This document shows, in pieces, positions 13,155-22,048 of a stretch of DNA of 22,048 bases. Position 1 is the stretch's first letter; each line of letters opens with the position of its first letter. This DNA comes from a virus. Both the position numbers and the translations under genes were made by a program. The notes beneath the pieces are model-generated. The model was not told the DNA's origin. It ran no database searches and saw nothing but the letters and a program-made list of their open reading frames with translations. Location of the stretch: IMG/VR virus record IMGVR_UViG_3300025137_000340, positions 1 to 22,048 of that record; one strand, 5' to 3'.

Positions 13155-16100
13155 AAAACAGGTCGAACCCTTGATCGTACTCTCTTAGACTTTTCTCCAT
13201 GAATGGAGTGTAAGTCATACCACCACGCATCTTGCCAGTTGTTCTACCAAAAGAGGCAGCGGATCGTCGTTTAGTATCACTTGATATAATTGATTTCTCT
13301 GCACCCCTAGGTAAAGATTGATTGAACTCCATAATAGCTCTGTCTATTTCATTCACTTCTTGAAAGTCACCCTCACGTCTCGCCATGTTACGTTTACGTA
13401 GCAACTTGGTGCGCCTATTATTTATAGCTTCTTGTCTACGGCGGTTGTTTTTATTAAACTCTAGAGCTTGAATGTAGGACTGAGGTGCAAATCCAAGCCC
13501 CTGCATGACTAGGTTGTAAGGGTTAATCTCTTCTGTAATTGGATCGCCTCTACGTGTGGTGGCTCCGTCTCTGATAAAGCGTAACGTCTTCATACCGTTT
13601 CGCACGGCTGCGGGAACCATTGACTCGATGCCTCTATAAACTTCGCCGTCAAACATGTCCTTTACACCACGCTCTACGCTCAAACCAACACCCACAACAG
13701 GACCACCAAGTTGTTCTATAAGTGTCCATAAGTTGCTTTGATCTTTATCGATAATAGGTTTACGGTATAGAAGGCTGTTCATAGATATGCGGTTAGCTAT
13801 ATCTGCTCCTAGGACTTGATTTGTTAGTCCACCGTATACACCTTCACCCACTAACTTACGTGTGGCTGCTTCGAAGTCATCTTCATCTTCATCTGCAAAC
13901 ATGTTGTACAGTACACCGAAAGCTCCCATGAGGGGCATACCGCCAAGACCTGCCATAAGTCCTGTCATCGCCATAAAACCCGCCAACCCTTTCTGCGCCG
14001 CTCTACGCTCTTCAGGGTTCATGTTGCTCATAGCATCTTTCCCTAAACGCATCATCATATAGTACTTACTGATAGCAAAACGCTTAAATAAGAACAGAAT
14101 GTTACCTACACCTGTTTGTGCTACAGTAGGTCGCCCTGCTGCTGCTGTACCGCCTAGAGTAAACTCTGTATCGTTGATGGCTTGTTGAGATAACTCTCTT
14201 ATTAAATCACCATCTAAAGTTTTACCGTCTTGCTGTGCTTTTCTAGCAGATGCAAGATACGCGGCTACAAACGTAGCTTCTCTATTAAAGCGTTCTGAGT
14301 GATGAAACATAAAGCTCGTAAAGCGATTAAAAGTTTCTAAAGGGGCATCTCTACCCACTTCCAAAGCTTCTTGAGTAAACGATTGATTAAACTGCCCTTG
14401 GCTTGTAGCCATTTCTATTGCTATATCTAATCCTTCTGCCTTAAAATTTGCGGGTAGGTCATCTCCATAGTTTGCTCCCGACTTACCAGCATAACCCATA
14501 TTTATCTCTTGAGGTACTAATGTACCGTCAGCATCGGGAACCATAGCTGTACGTGTTTTAGGAGCTTTGGCAAATAATTTAGCCGCATCCGCGTAGGCTC
14601 TTGTCACATTGCTAGTGCCGTACTTACCTACAAGCACAGGCATAGAAGACATGGCTACGTCAAAGAATGTAATAAACGCGGACGAAAAGTTTAGCCCCAT
14701 AGTGTAGGCAAAACCTAGGCTGTTAGTCATTTGAGACCATCTCGGTATGTTTGGAGATTGAGCAAATTTTGCCATTTGATCCATTTTTGTCGCCATTGCA
14801 GAAGTTTCAGGATCAGTTAGATAACTTTGCTCAGAACCTTCTTGTCTAGGCTCTGCTAATTTCTTCCTAAAGCCCTCCAGCTTAGCTGCAAACTGCATCT
14901 GGACTAGCTGTCTGTTTAGATCGCGGCCCTTCTCTTTTAACATTGTGTAAGAGTCAAAGTCTATACCACCCATACCTGTAGGTGTAGTGTCTCCAATAAA
15001 ACCTCTCACATCGCCACGGCGTCTGAAATTCTGCATGAAAGATCGTTCGGGCATGGCGTCTAAGGCTAGGTCTACTAACGCTTGCATTGCTTCCTGATAA
15101 GATTCTTTTGAATCAAAAGACGATTCTCGCAGTGCCACAGTATTTAGCACGTCTTGTACAAATCTCGGAGGTGGAGTCCTTTGCAAGTCCATTGGTTTAC
15201 TAGCTTCACTAACTTCTGTAGCAGAACCACCAAGCTCTAATGCTTTGTCTCTGGCTTGCTGCGCTTTGCGTAATGTAGGGTAATACTCTATAAAGCGTTC
15301 ACCCGTTTTATTATCTGGGTTTAATGGGTCAGGTGCGGTGTATGCTAGCCTATACTTACCCTTACGTGTAAGTGGAAAATACGGACGTATTATACCCCCT
15401 TGAGACCGTAATGTTTCTGTCAACTTCTGCATAGCTGATGTTCTTGTCGCAGCATCAGGCATGGTAAGTTCTAATCTTGTCTCTAATGCTTTCATTACGT
15501 CATTATACGTATCTTGAAAATAATTTCTCATCTGTTGATATAAAGTCTTACCCTTATCATCTAGCTGATTGTATATCTCCAGTAGCTGTGCGTGGGATTG
15601 TGTTTTTTCACGACTATCAGAGTACTGCCCGACATCTGCGGATGGATCAACGCGTAAATATGTACTTCGCGGTACTAGGTTATTCAGCGCTTTCATCTGT
15701 TTTGGATTTGCTTTTTGCCAATCAAATAGATCTCTAGACAAAGAGTTTAGCATGTCTGTTTTGTTTCGAAGCGTACCGCTCATTTCGTTTATTAATATAT
15801 TTAACTCAGGTGCAAATGGTATTTTAGCCTTTGCGATATCAGACAAAATGTTCGATGGCATTAGGGATAGCAGGGCGTTCTTTAGTTTTGGGCTAACATT
15901 CTCGTTATATGCTATATCTGCGAAGTCTACCACAGTTTCGGTAGTGCTTTCAGGAACTACATTTGCCACACTACTAAGAAGTTTACCCGCTCCTGATTTT
16001 GTTGCAGCAATAAGCGGTATTCTTGGAGCGTCACGATATTCTGGAGCAGGTGCTATCATACCCTCTATTATACGATCTACTTCTGTTAGAGCAGATGATC

Positions 16101-19100
16101 GTGGTAAGCCTAACACGCGGCGCACAACCTGACGAATTGCATCGGTAAACTTATTCCATAATGTTGTGTTACCTTTATTAGTTTTGGTAAGTGCTAACAT
16201 TGTTTGAAACTGAGGATTACTTAGAGCTTCAGCAACAAACTCGTTTAGGTCTCTAGTACCGTACACTTCACCGATTTGCTCACGAGCTACGTTGAACACA
16301 TTCTCTAACTGCTTTGTAGTCGGTGAAGACTTATTAGCTATAGAAGCCGAAGTAACCGCATGGGTCATCTCATGCAGTACAGTATGTGCGTTCATACCAG
16401 TATTTCTGTTTACATAAATAGTATTTGTTTCAGGTTCAAAGAACCCCGCACCTTCGCGTCCCAATATAGGTTCAAGACTATCAAGCACTTGTACTTGTGT
16501 ATTACCTGTAGCTTTATCCAACTTAGCCGCAATCTGACGTACACGCTTTACAGGGTTAGTAGCCGCTATAGAACGTAGTACTACGCCTAGCTGATTATTC
16601 TCTAACGCATTTATCATGCTAGGTAGCAATCGTAAGTCCAATGAAGCCACTGGGTTTTCTAAAAAGAATCCATCTCTGCGACGCAATGCAGCTTCTCGTG
16701 TATCCTCACCTTTAACAGTTTTAAGTTGGAACTCTTGGGCTAACTTGTTCGAAGCTTGTTTTGGCTCGGCCTGTATTATGGCCTCCGCTCGTCTTGTTTC
16801 TATCTGAGCATCTATGCGCTCAGAAGTAGCTTTGGATTGCGGATCGCGCCCATATATTACTATGTTCTTTGACACAATAGCTTGAGCTTCGGGGGACATA
16901 TTATTTTTTACCCATATAGCTGCTAAACGTCCGTTATCCCTAGTTTGGTCTTGGTAAAATAAATACTCTGCATCAGAGTTTACATCCTCCCGTGTGTAGC
17001 TTTGTTTAGGTTGGCTAATACTTGCGGCTCCTAGGGCTGCTAGCGCATCTGCAGGTCTTCTTATTTTACTAAAAAATATGTTTGCCGCTTTTTGTTCTTT
17101 GCTTTTATTTGGGGCATCCAATAAATTTAACACAGCCTGTTTATCTGCCACTGTGGTTGTATCAACTTCTCCAGACTCAGCTTCTGTCTCAGCGAACTCT
17201 CTAGCTATTTGTGTATCTTCTCTAGATACTCCTCCCACTTTTGCTCTTGGTTGTTTAGTAAACCTTTCGTCTATTCTTTGTTGCAGTTCTTGCTGAGCTA
17301 CAGAGTTTTCGTCTTCTACAGCTTTCTTAACAGAATCAACAAGAGTGGTATCTGGAGCGACAGGGGCAGGGGGCGTAACGTCTATACCTGCAGGTATAAC
17401 TTGCCCTGCACGAGTTACGTCCATTCCCGGTTCAAGCTTGAGTGTAGGTTTCGGCACAACAGGCGCACGTAGATTAGGTGGGTCTGCTAGGGGTTTGGCG
17501 GTTTGTTGTTCTGTAGTCTTTTTAAGAGCTTCTACTTTTGCCTCTTCTTTAGCCATTTTTGCCGCTATATCAGCTTCCATTTCAGCCGTTGTCTCAGCTA
17601 TCCCGTCCATCATAGGTTTGTTTCTGGCACGTATCTCTGCCATTTCTTTATCATGCACTTGTTTTGCGGTTAGTGTATCTGACTTTGCTCCTGTTGTGTC
17701 TGTAGTATCATCAGTAGCTGGCACACTATTTCCCACTGCTCCATCGTCAGATGATACAGGCTCTTTGGCACTCTCAACTCCACTTCCAGTCCCTTCGATT
17801 CCAACCACGCTAGATCCACTACTCTCAGCGCGTCTTCCAGCTCCTGTGACGTTAGCTGTAGCTCCTGCTCCAGTAAGTAATCGCTCAATCCTATCTCCTA
17901 TATCAGGTACTTTTTTCTTTACTTGTGAGTTTTTAGCGTAACTCCGTAGTCTTTTTTGCACTTCTGGATCAGAGAGAGGTTTATTTACAATTTTTTTACG
18001 TAATGGAGCCGCTTTCATTACTCCCACTTCTGTAAGTATTTCATTAGTGACAGTGTTTAAATCTAGTTCTAATTGTTCGGATTGTTGATTTTGCTCAGTT
18101 GTTTCAGTTGTTTCAGTTACAGTGCCTTCTCCTGCGGGCTTTATCTGTTCAGGTAGGTTAGGAAACAACTCTCCTTGTGGGTCAATTTGTGTGGTATCTT
18201 TACCAGTTTTTGTAGCCGCTGTAGCACTCTGCGCTTTGTTACCTGTATTCTTTTTAGTAGTGTCTACATCTCCAGATGCAAAGGCGTCTCCAACCGCGCC
18301 GATAGTGCTTCGTGTGCCGCCACCAACTAACCCACCTGCAATAGCTGCTTCGCGGTATTCTGCAATAGCATCTTCGCTGTCAATAGGTAATCCTGCTTGA
18401 GCGCGTTCAAGCATTTGTTGTCCGACCTCAGTTAAACTTTCTGTCCCTGCACCTGTACCTAAACGAGTTGCTGTTCTCGTAAAGATGGATTTGCCCAGCG
18501 GACGTAACACACCACCTAACAAGACCTTGTCAGCTAAACCCTCAAGGGCTGCTTGTCCAAACGTAGCTCGGAGAGCCGCACCTACATCAACACTATCTAA
18601 CTCTCCCGCTGCTACTCGATCTTCTTGTCTCTGAATATTGTTACCAAATAGTATAGGCGCAGTCGCAACGCCCGCCGCTGCTACACCTGCTACAAATGGT
18701 GCTGCGGGGGCGAGGACAGCCGTTGTAGCTGCTGCGCCAAGACCTGCACCTAACTGTGGTATTTGTTCGCCAAAGACTTCTCCTGCATAGGTAAGTCCCG
18801 AACTCAGTCCTGTTACATCTGTAGACTGCATACGCTTCGGCTGTTGTAGTAGTAATTCGTTAAGTTCCTGACGGGCGTTTTCTTCTACATCAAGACCGTA
18901 GTCTTTTAGGAAATCAACCCCTGTCTCTTCGCCTATTGTACCTATCGTTTCGCCAATAGCTTCTTTAAATTGCTTCTTACCACGAGAGAACCCACGACCT
19001 AACGCAGTACCGTCATCAAATTCGGCGGTTCCCTCTCCAAATTGCTCCTCTAAACGTGCTTTTACGGCATCACGGTCTTGATTTAAAACCTGATTTATTC

Positions 19101-19191
19101 TAGCAAATTCAGTATCGCTAGGGGCATCGCCTTTAATAGTAAAATTATATGCTTGTCCTGTTTGCTGATCAATATAGTTGTATAAGCCCAT
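13153..19191 (-). CDS. Giant polyvalent virion protein with zinc-protease motif, 2012 aa
   Basis: This looks like an internal virion protein of the polyvalent type, ejected with phage DNA in some podoviruses. Residues 1-40 resemble the small N-terminal domain of such proteins. A glycine-alanine-rich hydrophobic stretch follows at about 147-183 and could insert into membranes. Residues 305-640 are a low-complexity Thr-, Ala- and Lys-rich linker with probable coiled coil. HEMTH at 940-944, with a candidate third ligand in NEFVAEAL (Glu984 or Glu988), forms a zincin-type protease site. The C-terminal part, with FKRFAISKYY near residue 1704, a hydrophobic Gly-Met segment after it and a basic tail, recalls the large polyvalent protein-associated (LPD38/PLxRFG) regions. 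It lies 10 bases after the preceding gene on the same strand. Confidence 0.85.
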   Translation of the reverse strand: MGLYNYIDQQTGQAYNFTIKGDAPSDTEFARINQVLNQDRDAVKARLEEQFGEGTAEFDDGTALGRGFSRGKKQFKEAIGETIGTIGEETGVDFLKDYGLDVEENARQELNELLLQQPKRMQSTDVTGLSSGLTYAGEVFGEQIPQLGAGLGAAATTAVLAPAAPFVAGVAAAGVATAPILFGNNIQRQEDRVAAGELDSVDVGAALRATFGQAALEGLADKVLLGGVLRPLGKSIFTRTATRLGTGAGTESLTEVGQQMLERAQAGLPIDSEDAIAEYREAAIAGGLVGGGTRSTIGAVGDAFASGDVDTTKKNTGNKAQSATAATKTGKDTTQIDPQGELFPNLPEQIKPAGEGTVTETTETTEQNQQSEQLELDLNTVTNEILTEVGVMKAAPLRKKIVNKPLSDPEVQKRLRSYAKNSQVKKKVPDIGDRIERLLTGAGATANVTGAGRRAESSGSSVVGIEGTGSGVESAKEPVSSDDGAVGNSVPATDDTTDTTGAKSDTLTAKQVHDKEMAEIRARNKPMMDGIAETTAEMEADIAAKMAKEEAKVEALKKTTEQQTAKPLADPPNLRAPVVPKPTLKLEPGMDVTRAGQVIPAGIDVTPPAPVAPDTTLVDSVKKAVEDENSVAQQELQQRIDERFTKQPRAKVGGVSREDTQIAREFAETEAESGEVDTTTVADKQAVLNLLDAPNKSKEQKAANIFFSKIRRPADALAALGAASISQPKQSYTREDVNSDAEYLFYQDQTRDNGRLAAIWVKNNMSPEAQAIVSKNIVIYGRDPQSKATSERIDAQIETRRAEAIIQAEPKQASNKLAQEFQLKTVKGEDTREAALRRRDGFFLENPVASLDLRLLPSMINALENNQLGVVLRSIAATNPVKRVRQIAAKLDKATGNTQVQVLDSLEPILGREGAGFFEPETNTIYVNRNTGMNAHTVLHEMTHAVTSASIANKSSPTTKQLENVFNVAREQIGEVYGTRDLNEFVAEALSNPQFQTMLALTKTNKGNTTLWNKFTDAIRQVVRRVLGLPRSSALTEVDRIIEGMIAPAPEYRDAPRIPLIAATKSGAGKLLSSVANVVPESTTETVVDFADIAYNENVSPKLKNALLSLMPSNILSDIAKAKIPFAPELNILINEMSGTLRNKTDMLNSLSRDLFDWQKANPKQMKALNNLVPRSTYLRVDPSADVGQYSDSREKTQSHAQLLEIYNQLDDKGKTLYQQMRNYFQDTYNDVMKALETRLELTMPDAATRTSAMQKLTETLRSQGGIIRPYFPLTRKGKYRLAYTAPDPLNPDNKTGERFIEYYPTLRKAQQARDKALELGGSATEVSEASKPMDLQRTPPPRFVQDVLNTVALRESSFDSKESYQEAMQALVDLALDAMPERSFMQNFRRRGDVRGFIGDTTPTGMGGIDFDSYTMLKEKGRDLNRQLVQMQFAAKLEGFRKKLAEPRQEGSEQSYLTDPETSAMATKMDQMAKFAQSPNIPRWSQMTNSLGFAYTMGLNFSSAFITFFDVAMSSMPVLVGKYGTSNVTRAYADAAKLFAKAPKTRTAMVPDADGTLVPQEINMGYAGKSGANYGDDLPANFKAEGLDIAIEMATSQGQFNQSFTQEALEVGRDAPLETFNRFTSFMFHHSERFNREATFVAAYLASARKAQQDGKTLDGDLIRELSQQAINDTEFTLGGTAAAGRPTVAQTGVGNILFLFKRFAISKYYMMMRLGKDAMSNMNPEERRAAQKGLAGFMAMTGLMAGLGGMPLMGAFGVLYNMFADEDEDDFEAATRKLVGEGVYGGLTNQVLGADIANRISMNSLLYRKPIIDKDQSNLWTLIEQLGGPVVGVGLSVERGVKDMFDGEVYRGIESMVPAAVRNGMKTLRFIRDGATTRRGDPITEEINPYNLVMQGLGFAPQSYIQALEFNKNNRRRQEAINNRRTKLLRKRNMARREGDFQEVNEIDRAIMEFNQSLPRGAEKSIISSDTKRRSAASFGRTTGKMRGGMTYTPFMEKSLREYDQGFDLF

Positions 19192-19201
19192 AATCCAGCC
19201 C

Positions 19202-21901
19202 TTACGTGTCTTGTATTTCTACATTTTTAGCCTTTGTTCCAGATGGCATTAAACTATCGAACATGGATTTGAGTCTTATATATTCTAGTTTTTGTGCGTT
19301 TGTCGCTTTATCGTTTTCTACATCAAACCTTAATGCGTTTAGCTTATCAATCCCGCCTAACATTTCAAAATCTGCAACCTCTCTTTCTCTAGCTGCTTTA
19401 GCCGCACTTCCATCTGCTAACTCTTTTCTTAAATCTAAGTTAGCCAGTTGTATATTCATCCCCATCTGTGACCGTAAAGCAGCGGCTTTCGAAGCATCTA
19501 TCTTTTCTTGCAATCCTAAAATAGCTATCTTGTTTCTGTTATATTCTTTCTTACGATCTTTAGAGCCTTTCAGCACATTTTTAAGCGCATTGCCCGCGCC
19601 TTCCCCAAAGGTAGCTGTAGGCTTCATAAGCTCTGCACCGAAATCAACCATCTTCATAGCTGTTTCGTACTTCTTATCTTTCTCTAGATCTTTGTAAAAA
19701 TCCATTAACGACCCAGTAGACTCCGCAGACCTAGCGTCCAACTTCCGTAACAATTCCTGTTCTGAGGTTAGAGGTGGTGTGTCATCTGGAATTATAGGTG
19801 GTGTGTCATCTGGAGTTTCTTCAGATTTTGTAGTATTCTCTGCGGCTGTTAAACTGCCTTCATCTTGCTTAGTAAAATTAACATTTTTAAATATATTAAT
19901 GGCTTCTTGTTGTTTTTTAATGTCTTCTTGTTGTTTTTTAATATTGCTATCGTATAAGTCTGAAAGCACAGGTATTTTTGCTTTACTAAGCGGCTCAGAC
20001 TTTCCAACTACATTAGCTGCAATGCTTGGGTCTCCACCCGCAGTCACACCTACAAGACCAGTCTCTAGATTTGGTGGTTGCGACAACCCTGAAGGCCCGA
20101 CTAGCATGTCTCCAAAATATCCTGCGCCATCAGATTTTCTCTTAGCAGGTGGAGCAACATTGGTTACGGGGGCAGAACCTGCTTTTACCCCTAAGATACT
20201 TGCTAAATTAGCTATTGGTTCTTTAATTAAGTCGGGGGTTGTAAGATCACCTATATTAAGCTCAGCTTTTTTAAAAGTTTCGGGAATTACGTTTCCTTCA
20301 GCGTCAACTTGATTTGAACCAATGGGTATGTTTGTAATGTCTGGGAGAAAGTTAAGCGATGGACCTACAGTATCTGTACCAATAAGCGGGAGTTTACTTG
20401 TAGGGAGAGCGCCACCCGCAGTAAAATCTTCTCCTGCTTCCTGTGCAGAATTAATAGCTTGTATAGCTTTACCACCTTGCACAAGTTCACCGCTACTATC
20501 GTATGTGTTACCTATAGGCGTTACAAAAAACTCTTTGCCATCTATAATTTGCTTAGTTGCGCCTAACTCAGAAAACTGTTCTTCTGGTGTTTTTAATTTA
20601 TCTTCAGGAGTACGGTTAAACCGATCACTACTCATAAAGTTTTTCTTTTTAAAGTAATCAGCCATTTCTGCAGCTTCTTTAATTAGCCTTTGATTTTCGC
20701 TTGGTAGATAGCCGCCCGGAACACTACCGCCTTGGTAACGTGGTTTTTGACTGGCTAGAAACCTAGTAAGGTCTGCGGGGTCAGGACTGTTATTAAACGG
20801 AACCATTAACTCATCAGGTGTAAGCCTTGATTTTTCAAATTCTGCTTTAACGTTTGCTTGACGAGCTTGTTCTGCTTGTTGTCGCATAAGACCTAGAGCA
20901 TTATAAGGTTGTCCTGTTGTTGGATCTATGACAGCAGGGTCTCTCATAGCGGGCATAGTCATCATTGATGGTGGGAAGACAGTTTTAGCGTTAGCTGCAG
21001 TTGGAGCTAGTTGATTACTAGTAGGTTCAAAACCACGAATCCCTGATTTAAGAATCCCTGATTCAAACTCAGGCTTAACAGTTTCAGCCATTGATGCTAT
21101 TGGAGCTAGTTGACTAGCGGTAGGTTCAAAGCCACGACTTGGAGAAACAACAGTTTCAGCCGTTGCCGCTACTGGAGCTAGTTGACTAGCGGTAGGTTCA
21201 AAGCCACGACTTGGAGAAACAACAGTTTCAGCCGTTGCCGCTACTGGAGCTAGTTGATTACTAGTAGGTTCAAAACCACGAAGTCCTGATTGTTCTAATA
21301 CGCCGCTGGCCCTTTTAGCACCTTCTTTTACTTCATCTCCATATTCACCTGCAAGTGCTTTAGATAAAACCTCACGCTGTAGTTCAGGGCCAAGTTCACC
21401 TGCGATTGCAGCTTGAACCACTTGTCTTTGTGCTTCCTTCCCATAACTACCCTTTAATGACAATTCTGTAATAGCGGGTTGTAAAGTATTTGTAATGCTA
21501 TTTGGGTTCGCTCGCGCTTCTGCCATAATCTTGTCAATTTGTTCTTGAACACTACCTGCCTCCTGCATCTTCACTACACCACCTGTAGCCATACGTGTGG
21601 GTTGTTTCGGCATCATTGCAGCAATACCTGTGTTTTCAGCCATACTTGTTTTTGGAGCCATAGCTTGTGCCATCTGCGCTACTCCACCCATAGGCATACC
21701 TGCCGCTGTAACGGCCTCTTGTGCTACAGTCGGAGTGTTAGCGGCTTCGGCACGGGCTTGCTCTGTCTGCATTCTCTTTCTACGACTTAGCTCACTTAGG
21801 ACTAGGAACTGAGGTACGTTACCGGACGGCCTTTGCATTTCTGTGACAAGTTGTTGTTGTGAAAAGTTCTTTAGATCGTCTTGTACCTTTAGAATATTCA
21901 T
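19202..21901 (-). CDS. Repeat-rich phage protein, probably structural, 899 aa
   Basis: The N-terminus (LKNFSQQQLVTEMQ, then QFLVLSELSRRKRM) matches a type I know from uncultured marine phage contigs, where it lies among virion genes; its exact role is unknown. A glycine-rich ATGGVVKMQ motif follows at 105-113. Residues 141-191 hold three degenerate 17-residue repeats. Residues 208-312 hold four RGFEPT-type repeats of 24, 24, 33 and 24 residues. Later there are short tandem copies DDTPP (near 700) and KKQQE-(D/A)-I. The C-terminal 200 residues are helical and charged. The start overlaps the upstream stop by one base (TAATG on the minus strand). Its place next to the giant protein suggests both are virion components. 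Confidence 0.8.
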   Translation of the reverse strand: MNILKVQDDLKNFSQQQLVTEMQRPSGNVPQFLVLSELSRRKRMQTEQARAEAANTPTVAQEAVTAAGMPMGGVAQMAQAMAPKTSMAENTGIAAMMPKQPTRMATGGVVKMQEAGSVQEQIDKIMAEARANPNSITNTLQPAITELSLKGSYGKEAQRQVVQAAIAGELGPELQREVLSKALAGEYGDEVKEGAKRASGVLEQSGLRGFEPTSNQLAPVAATAETVVSPSRGFEPTASQLAPVAATAETVVSPSRGFEPTASQLAPIASMAETVKPEFESGILKSGIRGFEPTSNQLAPTAANAKTVFPPSMMTMPAMRDPAVIDPTTGQPYNALGLMRQQAEQARQANVKAEFEKSRLTPDELMVPFNNSPDPADLTRFLASQKPRYQGGSVPGGYLPSENQRLIKEAAEMADYFKKKNFMSSDRFNRTPEDKLKTPEEQFSELGATKQIIDGKEFFVTPIGNTYDSSGELVQGGKAIQAINSAQEAGEDFTAGGALPTSKLPLIGTDTVGPSLNFLPDITNIPIGSNQVDAEGNVIPETFKKAELNIGDLTTPDLIKEPIANLASILGVKAGSAPVTNVAPPAKRKSDGAGYFGDMLVGPSGLSQPPNLETGLVGVTAGGDPSIAANVVGKSEPLSKAKIPVLSDLYDSNIKKQQEDIKKQQEAINIFKNVNFTKQDEGSLTAAENTTKSEETPDDTPPIIPDDTPPLTSEQELLRKLDARSAESTGSLMDFYKDLEKDKKYETAMKMVDFGAELMKPTATFGEGAGNALKNVLKGSKDRKKEYNRNKIAILGLQEKIDASKAAALRSQMGMNIQLANLDLRKELADGSAAKAAREREVADFEMLGGIDKLNALRFDVENDKATNAQKLEYIRLKSMFDSLMPSGTKAKNVEIQDT
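19772..19814 (-). repeat. Two 19-nt direct copies encoding DDTPP
   Basis: 19772-19790 and 19796-19814 are identical, 24 bases apart, giving two DDTPP copies in the protein. The near-identity at DNA level points to recent slippage or duplication. Confidence 0.85.
19903..19942 (-). repeat. Two 19-nt direct copies encoding a KKQQE heptad
   Basis: 19903-19921 and 19924-19942 are identical with a 21-base period, so each copy adds exactly seven residues (KKQQEDI, KKQQEAI). A seven-residue step keeps a coiled-coil phase. Confidence 0.85.
20966..21280 (-). repeat. Four tandem coding repeats (RGFEPT units)
   Basis: The region encodes residues 208-312 as four units beginning RGFEPT, with QLAP inside each. 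Three units are 24 residues (72 bases) and one is 33, the extra residues coming from a further small duplication (12-nt copies at 21037 and 21052). The two middle units share an 85-nt exact match (21101-21185 and 21173-21257). Confidence 0.92.
21329..21481 (-). repeat. Three degenerate 17-residue repeats
   Basis: Residues 141-157, 158-174 and 175-191 align as three 17-residue units. All begin with Gln, have a helix, then Gly at position 11 and a (Y/L)G-x-E close. They are conserved at protein level only, so they are older than the RGFEPT repeats beside them. Confidence 0.65.
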
Positions 21902-22048
21902 TACATCATCCCACGATAGAGACCTAACCCTGCTATACCTGCGCCTAGCGCTTGCTGCATTGGATTATAGTTTTGGAAGTTAGATACTTCTTTATTTGGT
22001 GCTATTGGTACACCTTGCAGTATGTTAGACAAGAAGCCTAACTGATCT
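21901..22048 (-). CDS. C-terminal end of another leftward phage gene (partial)
   Basis: The frame enters from the right edge and stops at TAA (complement of 21901-21903), giving 48 residues. The tail is glycine- and alanine-rich (QALGAGIAGLGLYRGMM), a form I have seen at the C-termini of proteins encoded beside this 899-residue type in marine phage contigs. It overlaps the next gene's ATG by one base. The product cannot be named from this fragment. Confidence 0.7.
   Translation of the reverse strand, partial: DQLGFLSNILQGVPIAPNKEVSNFQNYNPMQQALGAGIAGLGLYRGMM

Noticed and set aside
17345-17941. 198-residue open frame on the plus strand
   Set aside because: It lies wholly inside the low-complexity part of the 2012-residue leftward gene; its Ser-Ala-Val-rich composition is what the opposite strand of a Thr-Ala-Lys-rich linker would give, and no ribosome binding site stands out.
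19206-20657. Long plus-strand open frames opposite the 899-residue gene
   Set aside because: They are antisense to a well-supported gene, with no recognisable domains.

Overview
This window is a piece of a tailed double-stranded DNA bacteriophage genome. The case rests on a nearly gap-free array of short overlapping genes, a complete phage replication set (family A DNA polymerase, primase-helicase, SNF2-type helicase, PD-(D/E)XK nucleases, a single-strand DNA-binding protein), and very large virion-type genes read in the opposite direction. The N-terminus of the 899-residue protein and the C-terminus of the gene cut at the right edge resemble proteins I know from uncultured marine phage contigs. 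A marine phage is therefore my best guess. No host gene, integrase, tRNA or CRISPR array is visible, so host and lifestyle stay open.

Bases 1-13044 are read rightward. The left part (1-3267) holds a cut gene end, two genes that share a C-terminal motif, a VRR-NUC nuclease and a run of very small genes of unknown role, ending in a DUF6378-like gene. The core (3267-7880) encodes DNA polymerase, a zinc-knuckle protein, a Cas4/RecB-like nuclease, an HNH-like basic protein and an SNF2 helicase. Bases 7933-12842 encode a coiled-coil protein, a helix-turn-helix protein, a four-cysteine protein, an SSB-like protein and a two-domain primase-helicase. Most neighbours overlap by ATGA, TAATG or TGATG, so translation is probably coupled. 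Where genes do not overlap, a short inverted repeat usually sits between the stop codon and the next ribosome binding site.

Bases 13045-13152 are the meeting point of two converging transcription units. They hold a small hairpin and a good rho-independent terminator for the rightward unit.

Bases 13153-22048 are read leftward. They hold a 2012-residue polyvalent protein with a zinc-protease motif, probably carried in the virion and ejected with the DNA, an 899-residue repeat-rich protein, and the C-terminal end of a third gene.

Together the rightward genes make up a largely self-sufficient replication and recombination apparatus: primer synthesis and unwinding by the primase-helicase, synthesis by the polymerase, strand coating by the SSB, remodelling by SNF2, and end or junction processing by the two nucleases. 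The features most worth following up are a leucine at the polymerase position equivalent to E. coli Phe762, a related pair of small RVWR-ending genes flanking the replication block, the hairpins at open gene junctions, and the layered repeats in the 899-residue protein.
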